From positions 62,166 to 126,165 of the forward strand of contig NZ_VKHR01000004.1 of the NCBI RefSeq assembly GCF_009663145.1: a DNA stretch of 64,000 nucleotides, read 5' to 3'. Both the position numbers and the translations under genes were made by a program. Each line of letters opens with the position of its first letter. Position 1 is the first letter of the stretch. A model generated the notes under the pieces. It saw nothing but the letters and a program-made list of their open reading frames with translations. It made no database searches and was not told the DNA's origin. Shown here one piece after another: positions 9,601 through 17,829 of this stretch. The DNA comes from Shewanella sp. TC10 (GTDB taxonomy: Bacteria > Pseudomonadota > Gammaproteobacteria > Enterobacterales > Shewanellaceae).

Positions 9601-9918
9601 CAGCGGGCACAATATGTACCACAAGCGACGTTTAACTTAGCTGAAATGTATCGTCAACTTGCTGCAGATGTCATGGATTCTGAGCGCCCTAGTGACTTAG
9701 ATGAATTAGCGCTGGAAGAGTACGAAATATTGCTTGAAGAGCTCGCCTATCCATTTGAGGAAAAGGCAATTGAAATTCATATCAGTAACACTGAGCGGGC
9801 ATGGCAAAATATTTATGACCAATGGATTGGCAAAAGTTTCGCAACCTTAACTGAGCTGTCACCTGCGTTATATAACAAACAGGAGGTGACACATGATGTC
9901 GTTGAATCAATTCACTAA
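6628..9918 (+). CDS. Very large TPR lipoprotein
   Basis: 1096 aa. It begins with a lipoprotein signal (SVLITCMLTAGISVTGCKS), lipobox Cys near residue 25. Most of the protein is helical repeats of TPR type, for example residues about 190-260 (LNFRRGEIYYNLQDYPAAIS) and about 760-890 (LAQSYEALGQWDLAAEQLL; AAEYYLKAGETEKARLTFR). A perfect AAGGAGGG ribosome site lies in the end of the preceding gene, and the start overlaps its stop. Lipidated TPR scaffolds of this size beside ExbB/ExbD genes recall the envelope scaffolds of myxobacterial gliding and sporulation machines. That is analogy by architecture, not demonstrated homology. Confidence 0.8.
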   Translation: MIQPRFKLSVLITCMLTAGISVTGCKSTTDTPSERQSQRATLTDLAKQQPALNLDSVVLTKAQRTQALAKIYQQLLTLEPNPEVRTNVEYRLVQIKTENLEEQMFGEFDAALDTSNTNPTALALSAEQAALAQFKQNDQQLAKLITEYQGLLQRYPTRTDNEHLQYQLAKALDLQGELDESLLEMESLLARYPNTQYLAELNFRRGEIYYNLQDYPAAISAYQQVQSAENNDKYLLNSIYMTGWSLFKLNRLPEADKTFLAVFDTILANHISVSPLADGDRDTGSQANPLHSTNFSFDSLSSREQNLAIDAQRVLSISLSQQHQAHSLVELVKSQQANTSYLHIYQHVLFDNLAKFLLKQDLQHDAELTYQAYIDLAKDNIWSARYSLALLELYQRQGKFASMHNLKNDYIAQYGLNSRFWAQAPIEQQQELLPHLLSFSDEHSRRVYANAQQQLAGTNRINAFKDAANALDTYLQLAKLPQATQLLTKDILTDEYLYADANFEAQQFRQALTSYKAIAYGEPSAEKLPEQQSEQQADKKPELTASNQEQLTPERARLKKQSAYATTVAIREILQPLQNKADIENPQRQLILDERLALDKQFIAHYPTDKRALELATHASQYSFEMKNYQDLSQFTEFVLVAHGVINQAETVSETDLQLDQQQAQIRTIDLSNTAVTNALQHGKMLSSTHLKQVQVVSQLYAHGLYQQNQYVLAEQSYNLALKYLSADSNSNAQQKQARAEMRDLLASSIYFQGQANKTQAPELAVVDLLRISNVVPESKYAISGEFEAANLLLSQQQWQQAVAVLIPFQQRYPQHQFSASIPAKLAQSYEALGQWDLAAEQLLIIVANQPSGALKREAQYTAAEYYLKAGETEKARLTFRTYAKTYPEPFDIAQEVRLKMSGFYQQSNEPNKEYYWYRQILNFHSKQGASSKPVSGREIEIASIAASRLAHAHQQTFISIKLTAPLNKTLKRKQDAMKQAISYYQQVLDFQRAQYVPQATFNLAEMYRQLAADVMDSERPSDLDELALEEYEILLEELAYPFEEKAIEIHISNTERAWQNIYDQWIGKSFATLTELSPALYNKQEVTHDVVESIH

Positions 9919-10774
9919 ACCTTTAAGCAAAATAGTAAATAGGCAGGTGAAGAATAAAGTGAATAAAACACTTTTATCAGCTCATATCGCCATCAAGTTA
10001 TTAATGGGTTTCAGCTTAATGATCTTGTCAGCATGTTCAACGATGACAAATGATCAAACGAGTGAAAACCCAGAAACTAACGCTATTGATGCCCTAGATA
10101 GCAGTATGGTGGATATGGTCAACACTGATGCTGGCAATGCTAGTTCTGTGGCGAATGGCTCTGTAGGGAATGGTTCAAATAAGCAAACGGCAAGTAATGG
10201 GGCTTTAAATGATATATCAGCCAATAATTACAACTTATACGCAGAGCAAGCTCAGCAGCGTTTAGCCAATGTACCCAGTTCGGTGTTAACTCAATATCAA
10301 GACGCGCTAGCTCTGATGAAACAGCAGCAATTTGATCAAGCTGATGCATTATTTGATCAGGTACTCTTGGCGCAGCCAACCCTATCAGGTGCATTGGTAA
10401 ACAAAGCCCTTATCGCTATCAATAAAAATGACTTTGAATTGGCTGACAGTCAATTAACTCAAGCTATAGCTGCCAATGATAAAAACCCCTACGCCTATCA
10501 ACTCAAAGCACAGGTTGCTAGACAACAAGGTCGGTTTGAACAAGCTGAACAAGACTATTTAACCGCATTATCTATTTGGCCTAATTATCCAGAAGCACAA
10601 GTTAACCTCGCTATTTTGCTCGAGCTATACCGAGGAAAACTACTGGATTCGAGACGTTATTATCAATCCTATTTATTGCTAAAACCTGATGATGTTCAAG
10701 CCCAGCGATGGTTGGCTGGCGTTGAAATAAAAATTCAGCGAGCAGGACTCAATTTGCAAGAAGGAGAAGGATAA
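9893..10774 (+). CDS. TPR lipoprotein
   Basis: 293 aa. An AGGAGGTGA ribosome site precedes ATG 9893, and the gene overlaps the previous one by 26 bases. A lipobox (LMILSACS) appears only near residue 48, an unusually long n-region, so an internal start (for example GTG near 9960) is possible. A low-complexity Asn/Ser/Gly linker follows, then about three TPRs at residues 125-240 (ALALMKQQQFDQADALFDQV; QVARQQGRFEQAEQDYLTA). It is probably tethered to the outer membrane and binds a partner of the machine. It resembles PilF-like or NfrA-like small TPR lipoproteins in size, but no specific family is assigned. Confidence 0.75.
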   Translation: MMSLNQFTKPLSKIVNRQVKNKVNKTLLSAHIAIKLLMGFSLMILSACSTMTNDQTSENPETNAIDALDSSMVDMVNTDAGNASSVANGSVGNGSNKQTASNGALNDISANNYNLYAEQAQQRLANVPSSVLTQYQDALALMKQQQFDQADALFDQVLLAQPTLSGALVNKALIAINKNDFELADSQLTQAIAANDKNPYAYQLKAQVARQQGRFEQAEQDYLTALSIWPNYPEAQVNLAILLELYRGKLLDSRRYYQSYLLLKPDDVQAQRWLAGVEIKIQRAGLNLQEGEG

Positions 10775-10775
10775 G

Positions 10776-11114
10776 ATGCTTAGTTCATTAATCCCGATGA
10801 CAACATACCGTGTTAACGCAGTTGTTATTGCTGTTATGGCACTCTTGCTGATATCAGTCATTAGCATTGGCCAGCTTAATGCCGCTGAAACCATCAGCAC
10901 AGCAAACAAACCCTTATTAATAGAAAGTAAAGTCACCGGTACACAAGAGCAACCTAAAGTGCTCTACATCATGCCTTGGCAAGGCATTACTAATCCAATT
11001 GCAATTCAAGATAAAAACATGCAAATCACATTACCTGAATTTCGACCGATTAATCCCAAACACTTTCAAAAAGAAGTCAGAGAATTCAGTGCAGCTCAGG
11101 GAGTAAAACAATAA
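10776..11114 (+). CDS. Small exported protein of unknown function
   Basis: 112 aa, starting one base after the TPR lipoprotein stop, with AAGGAGAAGG upstream. An N-terminal hydrophobic segment (VVIAVMALLLISVISIG) followed by LNA-AE suggests a cleaved signal. The mature part contains KVLYIMPWQGITNPI and LPEFRPINPKHFQKEVREF and no cysteines. The position between TPR scaffold and motor genes suggests a small periplasmic linker. I do not recognise the family. Confidence 0.7.
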   Translation: MLSSLIPMTTYRVNAVVIAVMALLLISVISIGQLNAAETISTANKPLLIESKVTGTQEQPKVLYIMPWQGITNPIAIQDKNMQITLPEFRPINPKHFQKEVREFSAAQGVKQ

Positions 11115-11245
11115 AAAACTTGGGCAAAGCAAATTAATAGTACTAATAAAAGCAATACTTTAACCCGTAACAGTAACACGTGAATTTACATTCAGGACGA
11201 GTCAATAAGAACACATTCGTTCAACTCAATAAAAAGGAAAATATC

Positions 11246-11899
11246 ATGAGTTTTACCGACCATATCATTGCATTTTTACAAAATGGCGGACCTTTCATTT
11301 ACCCTATCGCGTTGGTTTTAGTGGTCGGTTTGGCCATTACTATCGAGCGTTGGCTTTACCTCAGCTCAGCCCATAGAACCAATCAAAAAGCGTTTTCTTT
11401 AATCAAAGAAGCCCTTAAAAATGGTGATGTCGCAACCATTAGTCAGCACGCACAAAATAACAAAGCACCTGTTTTTGATGTTCTGCAATCTGGGATCGTG
11501 CGGATCTCACAAGCAAACCGCCGTGAAGACGTGGAATATGCAATGGAAGAAACCATCATGGAGTACATGTTAAGACTTGAAAAACGTACGCCATTTATTG
11601 CCACTTTAGCTAATATCGCCACATTACTGGGTCTATTAGGAACCATTATGGGCCTGATTGCAGCTTTCTCAGCGGTAGCCAGTGCTGATCCAGCTGAAAA
11701 AGCTAACCTGCTTTCATCAAGTATTTCAGTCGCGATGAACACCACAGCATTTGGTCTTATTACCGCTATTCCACTGATTTTATTTCATTCAACACTACAA
11801 ACTAAAACTGCAGCAGTTGTAGATTCTATTGAAATGGCAGGTATTAAATTACTTAATTCATTGTCATTTACTAAGCAAGCGGATTCAGACCGAGGCTAA
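11246..11899 (+). CDS. ExbB/TolQ/MotA-family proton channel protein
   Basis: 217 aa from ATG 11246, which has AAAGGAAA upstream; a longer frame from 11180 lacks support. Three membrane segments fit the family: about residues 14-36 (YPIALVLVVGLAITIERW), about 118-142 and about 158-184. The conserved pore residues are present: Thr in LLGLLGTIMGLIAAF and Thr in MNTTAFGLITAIPLIL, positions equivalent to the ExbB channel threonines. It should form the pentameric inner-membrane stator that conducts protons and drives the partner ExbD pair. Part of the gene set ExbB-ExbD-ExbD-TonB at the operon end. Confidence 0.92.
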   Translation: MSFTDHIIAFLQNGGPFIYPIALVLVVGLAITIERWLYLSSAHRTNQKAFSLIKEALKNGDVATISQHAQNNKAPVFDVLQSGIVRISQANRREDVEYAMEETIMEYMLRLEKRTPFIATLANIATLLGLLGTIMGLIAAFSAVASADPAEKANLLSSSISVAMNTTAFGLITAIPLILFHSTLQTKTAAVVDSIEMAGIKLLNSLSFTKQADSDRG

Positions 11900-11904
11900 T
11901 AATT

Positions 11905-12453
11905 ATGAGACGCCGTCGTCGCCCCAATACCGAAGATGCAGAACTCGATATCACTTCATTTATGAATTTGATGATCGTGCTCGTGCCTGTGTTATTGCTT
12001 AGTTTGGTATTTTCACAAGTGCGGATATTAAACCTGCAATTGCCAGTTATGTCAGAGTCCCAACAAGCTGAAGATGAACAAGAGCCTAAAATATTAGAAT
12101 TGGTCATCACTCAGCAAAGCCTTGAGCTTAACTACCCTGCAGGCATATTGCTAAAACGCTTTGAAGCCAACGAACAAGGTTATGATTTCAAGGCTTTATC
12201 AGTTTACTTACAAGACTTAAAACTGACCTTTCAGCAACAATCTATCGAAAAGAATGACATCGTATTGTTACTTGAACCCGATATTGATTATCAAACCATT
12301 GTCACGGCCATGGATACTGTTCGTTCCTATAAAGCAGTTGTTGCAGCTAGTTTAGTGGATGCTGAGTTGTTTCCGATGATCTCGCTAGGGGATGCCCCAG
12401 AAAATCTCTCCTCAGATACTCAAGAGAGTATGAATACGGGAGATAAATCATGA
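11905..12453 (+). CDS. ExbD/TolR-family protein lacking the proton-carrying Asp
   Basis: 182 aa, single membrane segment near residues 18-38 after an Arg-rich start. The segment LDITSFMNLMIVLVPVLLL aligns with the ExbD pattern 'TPFIDVMLVLLIIFM', but Asn21 stands at the position of the essential Asp (Asp25 of E. coli ExbD), and a Pro breaks the helix further on. The periplasmic domain (about 60-165) has the usual ExbD/TolR shape. It is six bases after exbB and overlaps the second exbD by four bases (ATGA). It probably forms a heterodimer with the next protein, which retains Asp. Family certain; the substitution is seen directly. Confidence 0.9.
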   Translation: MRRRRRPNTEDAELDITSFMNLMIVLVPVLLLSLVFSQVRILNLQLPVMSESQQAEDEQEPKILELVITQQSLELNYPAGILLKRFEANEQGYDFKALSVYLQDLKLTFQQQSIEKNDIVLLLEPDIDYQTIVTAMDTVRSYKAVVAASLVDAELFPMISLGDAPENLSSDTQESMNTGDKS

Positions 12454-12980
12454 AGCAATCATCCAGAACTAAACGACTTGCAAAGCACCATAAGCGCTTT
12501 AAAGCCGGTGGTAAGCTTAACCTCGTTGCCCTCATGGATATTTTTACCATTTTGGTGTTCTTCTTGATTGTGAACCAATCTGAAGTACGAGTGCTGCAAA
12601 ACATTGAAAAGATAAAACTGCCTGTTTCGATTGCTGAAGAACTGCCAGTTGAAAACCTAGTTATTACTGTTTTAGCAGATACAGTGCTAATTCAAGAACG
12701 TGCAATATGGCAAAACAGTGATGATAAACCTAACTTCAGTGAGCAAGAAAATACTGAGTTTATTGAAGCTATAACGACTGAGCTGAACTATCAAGCAAGT
12801 AAACGTGTTGAGCTAACCGAGTCAGAGTTAGAAAAAGGTCGTGCAGTAACCATTATTGGCGATAGTTCGACGCCTTATATGGCGCTGAAACAAATCATGG
12901 CTGCATGTGCTGAAACGGGTTACCGAAACATGTCTCTTGCCGTTGAGCGTCAAGCCAGTAAATCTGTTGAGGAGGGCTAA
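12450..12980 (+). CDS. ExbD/TolR-family protein with the conserved Asp
   Basis: 176 aa. A basic N terminus is followed by LNLVALMDIFTILVFFLIV (residues about 23-41), where Asp30 matches the proton-carrying Asp of ExbD/TolR. The periplasmic domain covers about 55-170. The start overlaps the first exbD stop (ATGA), giving strict co-translation. With the Asn-bearing paralogue it would form an asymmetric ExbD dimer inside the ExbB pore. A GAGGAGGG sequence at its end is the ribosome site of the next gene. Confidence 0.92.
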   Translation: MKQSSRTKRLAKHHKRFKAGGKLNLVALMDIFTILVFFLIVNQSEVRVLQNIEKIKLPVSIAEELPVENLVITVLADTVLIQERAIWQNSDDKPNFSEQENTEFIEAITTELNYQASKRVELTESELEKGRAVTIIGDSSTPYMALKQIMAACAETGYRNMSLAVERQASKSVEEG

Positions 12981-12981
12981 T

Positions 12982-13968
12982 ATGACAACAGCAAGTTTAG
13001 CCCAACCAATTAGTGGAACCAGTAATAGCTTTAATGATATTGGTGATTTGTTTAAGCCCAGCAAGCAAGATAGGCTGTTCAAGCAAATCTTAATTCTTTT
13101 GCTAGTGATTTATGCCGTTTTCGGTATAGGTGTGCCTTTTCTTGAGCAAGTTGAACTGCCAAGGGAAGTTAAAGAGCAACTGCCACCGCAATTGGCTAAA
13201 ATCATGCTCAAAGAGAAACAACTTCCAGTGCCCGAAAAGCCTGAAGTTATTCCTGAACCTGAGCCAGAACTTGAAAAAGAACCTGATAAGCTTGAAGAAA
13301 CGCCAGTCGATAAACCTGTTGAAAAGCCAATAGTACAGCCGACAATGACCCGTGAAGCCGCAAAAGAGAAAGCACAAACCTCTGGTCTTGCAGCGATGAA
13401 AGATGAGCTTTTCTCAATGCGTGAAGCATTTGACATTAAACCTGCCTCTCAAACCACACTTGAGCAAACTGAGGCGCAGGAAGTAAAAGTTAAACGCAAG
13501 ATGTTAGCTGCATCGGCCAATACCCAAAGCGAAAGCTTAACCACCTCTACCGTCAATCAAACCGTTGCGTCAGATGCGTTAAGCACTAAAAACACTCAAC
13601 AAATCAGGTTGGCAGAAGAGGAAGTATTAGCCACTCAAGGGGCGATTGCCGAGGAAGAGCAACTGGCTTCAGCAGGAAACCAGCGCTCTGAAGCTGCATT
13701 AAGACGCACGCTTGAAGCTAATAAAGCCAGATTATATGCTTTGTATAATCGAGCTTTACGCAAAGATCCTTTCCTGAAAGGAAAAGTGATGTTTGAGATT
13801 GAAATCCAACCGAACGGCAGTATTAGCCGTGTTGATATTCAATCAAGCCAGTTAAACAATGCCAAGTTAGAACGGCAATTAAAAGTTGTACTGCGCTCCA
13901 TCGTCTTCCCAGCTGAAGATGTGGCAACAATGACAACTATTTGGGCAATCGACTTTTTACCTAGTTAA
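12982..13968 (+). CDS. TonB-like protein with AgmX/PglI-type C-terminal domain
   Basis: 328 aa from ATG 12982, preceded by GAGGAGGG. A cytoplasmic N terminus of about 32 residues is followed by one membrane helix (about 34-52, ILILLLVIYAVFGIGVPFLE), a Pro/Glu-rich periplasmic spacer (about 75-120) and a long helical linker. The C-terminal domain (about 235-328) contains RLYALYNRALRKDPFLKGKV and IEIQPNGSISRVDIQSSQLN. It resembles the AgmX/PglI C-terminal domain of myxobacterial motility proteins more than classical TonB. It would transmit ExbB/ExbD motion to the barrels or TPR scaffold. Last gene of the operon, followed by a terminator. Confidence 0.85.
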   Translation: MTTASLAQPISGTSNSFNDIGDLFKPSKQDRLFKQILILLLVIYAVFGIGVPFLEQVELPREVKEQLPPQLAKIMLKEKQLPVPEKPEVIPEPEPELEKEPDKLEETPVDKPVEKPIVQPTMTREAAKEKAQTSGLAAMKDELFSMREAFDIKPASQTTLEQTEAQEVKVKRKMLAASANTQSESLTTSTVNQTVASDALSTKNTQQIRLAEEEVLATQGAIAEEEQLASAGNQRSEAALRRTLEANKARLYALYNRALRKDPFLKGKVMFEIEIQPNGSISRVDIQSSQLNNAKLERQLKVVLRSIVFPAEDVATMTTIWAIDFLPS

Positions 13969-13994
13969 TCGCCTTGTTTAATTTGCAGCTAATA

Positions 13995-14023
13995 AAAATA
14001 CGGCCAACTGGCCGTATTTTTTT
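13995..14023 (+). terminator. Rho-independent terminator of the envelope operon
   Basis: Perfect 11-bp arms (aaaatacggcc / ggccgtatttt) with a 4-base loop and a run of seven Ts. The mirrored A-run can also serve the convergent acetyltransferase gene. Confidence 0.92.
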
Positions 14024-14050
14024 GGGTATTAGGATACTAAGTCAAAGCAG

Positions 14051-14533
14051 TTACACTATTTGCTTCATCACCTTCGCGCCTTCCCCATAACATTCGTTCG
14101 CCAATTGACTTTTATCGACGATAAAGCCCATTTTTTGCCAAAAAGGCACAGAGCCTTGAATCGCCACTAATTGTATTTGCTGATAATGATGTTGTTTAGC
14201 GATAGAAATTAACCGCTGCACCATTTGTTTTCCTAGCCCAGAGCCATTAAGCGATGCTGACACAGCCAAATCATGTAAAAACAAACTACTGCAGTTATTT
14301 TGTTCACAAAGCGGCTGATAAAGCTTAGGAGGTGTTTCCTCGCCCCAAACATGGGCTAGCAAGTAAGCACTGATTTTATTGTCTTCATTTTGAAACACAA
14401 AACAGCAATGGGGAGAATGCAGCCACTTGTCTCTTAATACTTCAAGGGACTCAGGCTCAATATCCATATAGGCACGGGATTGCAGTTCAAATATCTCTGG
14501 CCACAAAGATTCATTAATAGGATTAATCGGCAT
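14051..14533 (-). CDS. GNAT-family N-acetyltransferase
   Basis: 160 aa. The acetyl-CoA loop appears as SASLNGSGLGKQMVQRLI (about residues 92-109), preceded by the strand LFLHDLAV and followed by a second helix and PFWQKMGF near residue 130, all typical of GNAT enzymes. The substrate cannot be told from sequence. It is convergent with the envelope operon and separated from the tRNA array by that operon's terminator. It probably acts alone. Confidence 0.85.
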   Translation of the reverse strand: MPINPINESLWPEIFELQSRAYMDIEPESLEVLRDKWLHSPHCCFVFQNEDNKISAYLLAHVWGEETPPKLYQPLCEQNNCSSLFLHDLAVSASLNGSGLGKQMVQRLISIAKQHHYQQIQLVAIQGSVPFWQKMGFIVDKSQLANECYGEGAKVMKQIV

Positions 14534-14670
14534 GTATTATTTACTCAAGCTATAAAAGGCTAGGGTTAGCTTACATTCTTCTACAAACAACAGAATCATT
14601 AAATACTAATCCACTTCTCAGTGACGCTTGTCAAATGAGAAGTGAGTGAACCAATAAATTTCAGACAACA

Positions 14671-14696
14671 AAAAGCCCGTCATAAGACGGGCTTTT
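14671..14696 (-). terminator. Terminator of the tRNA operon
   Basis: 11-bp perfect inverted repeat (aaaagcccgtc / gacgggctttt) with a 4-base loop, 22 bases beyond the last tRNA. Read on the minus strand it ends in a T-run. Confidence 0.9.
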
Positions 14697-14718
14697 GCTC
14701 TAGCTGTTAAGCTAAATA

Positions 14719-14793
14719 TGGCTGGGATACCAGGATTCGAACCTGGGGATGCCGAGATCAAAACCCGGTGCCTTACCACTTGGCGATATCCCA
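14719..14793 (-). tRNA. tRNA-Gln (TTG), copy 3
   Basis: 75 nt with encoded CCA. Cloverleaf arms are visible: acceptor TGGGATA, anticodon loop TTTTGAT with anticodon TTG, T-loop GTTCGAATC. Last gene of the seven-tRNA transcript. Confidence 0.95.
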
Positions 14794-14850
14794 AAATTTG
14801 GATATGTATCACTTAAACTAGGAAGGTTTACATATTGAAGAAAAATTTGA

Positions 14851-14935
<85 letters not shown>

Positions 14936-15042
14936 ATCAAATTTTCACCAGAATAAACTCATTTACATCATGAGTAAACTCTGTTTCTTGCTCTTTTCTA
15001 ACTAAGTAGTAAAAGGTTTCCCTCTATCCTACCTTCAAAATA

Positions 15043-15119
15043 TGGTAGCAATGGCGGGACTTGAACCTGCGACCCCAGCATTATGAGTGCTGTGCTCTAA
15101 CCAGCTGAGCTACATTGCC
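15043..15119 (-). tRNA. Elongator tRNA-Met (CAT), copy 2
   Basis: 77 nt with encoded CCA. Anticodon loop CTCATAA. The acceptor GGCAATG/CATTGCT with discriminator A and the D-arm match elongator rather than initiator tRNA-Met, with a G-T first pair. Confidence 0.93.
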
Positions 15120-15124
15120 GAAGA

Positions 15125-15199
15125 TGGCTGGGATACCAGGATTCGAACCTGGGGATGCCGAGATCAAAACCCGGTGCCTTACCACTTGGCGATATCCCA
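15125..15199 (-). tRNA. tRNA-Gln (TTG), copy 2
   Basis: 75 nt, identical to the other two Gln copies by eye; anticodon TTG, CCA encoded. Only five bases separate it from the tRNA-Met downstream in the transcript. Confidence 0.95.
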
Positions 15200-15225
15200 A
15201 TAATCTTTTACTACTTACTTTAAAA

Positions 15226-15300
15226 TGGCTGGGATACCAGGATTCGAACCTGGGGATGCCGAGATCAAAACCCGGTGCCTTACCACTTGGCGATATCCCA
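15226..15300 (-). tRNA. tRNA-Gln (TTG), copy 1
   Basis: 75 nt, same sequence as the other Gln copies; anticodon TTG, CCA encoded. Confidence 0.95.
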
Positions 15301-15349
15301 ATCTAAAGCTTTTTTGAAAAACCCGCTTAAAGCCAGTCTTTCTTAATAA

Positions 15350-15434
<85 letters not shown>

Positions 15435-15557
15435 ACTGACTCTGTTTAACATCCAGAACACGATGCTCATTTAACCTTGAGAAGGTAGCCAGTCATATTT
15501 CTAAAACCTTACGATTTTAACTAACTAGCAAATCTCATCTTTTACATCTTGAGAAGA

Positions 15558-15634
15558 TGGTAGCAATGGCGGGACTTGAACCTGCGACCCCAGCATTATG
15601 AGTGCTGTGCTCTAACCAGCTGAGCTACATTGCC
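15558..15634 (-). tRNA. Elongator tRNA-Met (CAT), copy 1
   Basis: 77 nt, first gene of the array, about 40 bases downstream of the promoter; anticodon CAT, CCA encoded, same sequence as copy 2. Confidence 0.93.
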
Positions 15635-15673
15635 ACTTCATTCTTACTTGCCCTCGTCGTGAGGACGGGGCGT

Positions 15674-15702
15674 ATTATGCTTATTCAGGGTATCGAGGTC
15701 AA
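15674..15702 (-). promoter_or_regulatory. Sigma-70 promoter of the tRNA operon with GC-rich discriminator
   Basis: On the minus strand: TTGACC, a 17-base spacer, CATAAT, then ACGCCCCGTCC. A GC-rich discriminator is typical of stable-RNA promoters under stringent control. Confidence 0.85.
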
Positions 15703-15849
15703 CTGCTTTTTTTAGCTATTTTCATCAATTGTTGTTGTTCGGCTATAAGTTCACCAAACTGAGCGTCAAATCGACAAAATATCCTAATAAAGTTAACCTC
15801 AATACTCTTTAGCAGTGATCTTCAGACTATTATAGTTTGAAAATACCGA

Positions 15850-16941
15850 TTAAACGTTAAATAGGAAATGCATAACATCGCCATCTTTAACGATATAAGC
15901 CTTACCTTCAACGCGTAATTTACCCGCATCTTTAGCGCCAGCTTCACCTTTATATTCAATAAAGTCATCATAGCTCATTACTTGAGCACGAATAAAGCCA
16001 CGTTCGAAGTCAGTATGGATCACACCTGCAGCTTGTGGCGCACTCGCGCCAACAGGCACAGTCCAAGCGCGAACTTCTTTTACGCCTGCTGTGAAGTAAG
16101 TTTGTAAGTCTAATAAATCGTAACCAGCACGGATCACGCGATCAAGACCAGACTCTTCAAGTCCAAGATCTGCCATGAACTCGATACGGTCTTCTGCATC
16201 CATTTCAGCAAGCTCTGATTCAATTGCAGCGCAAACAGCAACAACCACTGCATTTTCAGTTTCAGCAATGGCTTTAACAGCATCTAAATGCGGGTTGTCT
16301 TCAAAACCGTCTTCAGCAACGTTAGCAATGTACATTGTTGGTTTCAGTGTTAAGAAGTTAAGGTATGCAACTGCGGCAATTTCTTCTTTGCTTAACTCTA
16401 GTGAACGCAACATTTGGCCTTCATCTAATGTTGGGCGCATTTTTTCTAGCACTTCAACTTCAAACTTAGCTTCTTGATCGCCGCCTTTAGCACGTTTTTG
16501 TTGGCGGGTAATCGCACGCTCTAAACTATCTAAGTCAGCAAGTGCAAGTTCAGTGTTAATCACTTCGATATCGCCAGCAGGATCGACTTTGTTCGCAACG
16601 TGAACAATGTTTGGATCTTCAAAACAACGTACAACATGACCAATTGCATCAGTTTCTCGAATGTTAGCTAGGAACTTGTTACCTAGACCTTCACCTTTAG
16701 ATGCACCAGCAACCAAACCTGCAATATCAACAAATTCCATTGTTGTAGGTAGAATGCGCTCAGGGCTAACAATTGCTGCTAACTTATCTAGACGTGAATC
16801 CGGTACAGGTACAACACCTGTGTTAGGCTCAATGGTACAAAACGGGAAGTTAGCTGCTTCAATTCCTGCTTCTGTTAATGCATTAAATAGTGTCGACTTA
16901 CCTACGTTTGGCAAACCCACAATGCCGCATTTAAAACCCAT
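15850..16941 (-). CDS. ychF: Redox-regulated ribosome-binding ATPase YchF
   Basis: 363 aa, full length for the Obg-related YchF family. The P-loop [14 protein letters not shown] is at residues 8-21. The G2/G3 region FPFCTIEPN and [20 protein letters not shown] follows. The C-terminal TGS domain contains [19 protein letters not shown] sequence and a terminal region ending [11 protein letters not shown]. YchF binds the 70S ribosome and hydrolyses ATP rather than GTP. It is followed on the same strand upstream by pth, the usual pth-ychF pairing. No visible irregularity. Confidence 0.97.
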   Translation of the reverse strand: MGFKCGIVGLPNVGKSTLFNALTEAGIEAANFPFCTIEPNTGVVPVPDSRLDKLAAIVSPERILPTTMEFVDIAGLVAGASKGEGLGNKFLANIRETDAIGHVVRCFEDPNIVHVANKVDPAGDIEVINTELALADLDSLERAITRQQKRAKGGDQEAKFEVEVLEKMRPTLDEGQMLRSLELSKEEIAAVAYLNFLTLKPTMYIANVAEDGFEDNPHLDAVKAIAETENAVVVAVCAAIESELAEMDAEDRIEFMADLGLEESGLDRVIRAGYDLLDLQTYFTAGVKEVRAWTVPVGASAPQAAGVIHTDFERGFIRAQVMSYDDFIEYKGEAGAKDAGKLRVEGKAYIVKDGDVMHFLFNV

Positions 16942-17047
16942 ATTTGTTACCTTTATATATGTTGAACTGCATCGAAACTGAGGCAGTGAATATCAATAGT
17001 TGCTTTGAAACAGAAAAACCTTACTACCTTTATGTAGGCTATAAAAT

Positions 17048-17635
17048 TTAAACTGCTTTAAAAGTATGTAATCTGTTCATGGCTTTCGCCATATCTTGCT
17101 TAAATAAAATCTCAGTTGAACGCACTGCTTCATCAATCACTGCATCCATCTTTTCTTGTTCGCTCGCTGGCGCTTTACCTAAGACATAACCGCTGACACG
17201 GTTTTTGTCACCAGGATGGCCAATACCTATCCGTAGACGGTGGAAACCTTTGTCATTGGCCATTTTCGCAATAATATCTTTTAAGCCGTTATGACCACCA
17301 TGACCGCCGCCGAGTTTAAACTTGGCAACACCAGGCTCCATATCAAGCTCATCATGAGCCACTAATATTTCTGTAGGGGTAATTCGGAAAAAATTGGCTA
17401 ACGCCCCCACAGACTTGCCACTTAAATTCATAAAAGTGGTCGGGATCAATAACCGTACGTCTTTACCGTCAATGGTAACTCTAGCCGTTAAGCCAAAGTA
17501 CTTACTGTCAGGGACTAATGTGACGCCGCATAAACGGGCTAACTCTTGAACATACCACGCACCAGCATTATGGCGAGTTTGGGCGTATTCAGCACCTGGA
17601 TTGGCAAGACCTACAATCAGTTTAATTTGACTCAT
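17048..17635 (-). CDS. pth: Peptidyl-tRNA hydrolase
   Basis: 195 aa. It cleaves peptidyl-tRNA released from stalled ribosomes. The N-terminal signature [20 protein letters not shown] is present with the catalytic His of TRHNAGAW, and the conserved stretches [22 protein letters not shown] and [13 protein letters not shown] follow. ATG 17635 (MSQIKL) is preferred over the GTG two codons upstream. It is transcribed towards ychF, 106 bases away, probably as one unit. Confidence 0.97.
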   Translation of the reverse strand: MSQIKLIVGLANPGAEYAQTRHNAGAWYVQELARLCGVTLVPDSKYFGLTARVTIDGKDVRLLIPTTFMNLSGKSVGALANFFRITPTEILVAHDELDMEPGVAKFKLGGGHGGHNGLKDIIAKMANDKGFHRLRIGIGHPGDKNRVSGYVLGKAPASEQEKMDAVIDEAVRSTEILFKQDMAKAMNRLHTFKAV

Positions 17636-17829
17636 TAGCACTCATTTTTAGCGAATAATATGACCGCGCCGACTTCAAATCATTCAAATATAAAACATCA
17701 AATATGATTTGAAGGCGCTAAAGCGCGGCATTTTAACACTCAAAACTGAACTCAACAAATCCCCTGTGCTATTTATGTTCAAGAAGTTATGCTCAGGGAG
17801 GTTTATTTTAGCTTTGCTCAGCGAAGGCT

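Noticed and set aside
13102..13436. Ser/Gly-rich and Phe/Arg-rich open frames antisense to the TonB-like gene
   Set aside because: They are shadows of the Pro/Glu-rich spacer, whose codon pattern leaves other frames open.
11246..13968. Classical TonB iron-uptake or Tol-Pal system
   Set aside because: No TonB receptor, Pal or TolB gene is present; the C-terminal domain fits AgmX/PglI better, and two ExbDs with three TPR genes are not the usual layout.
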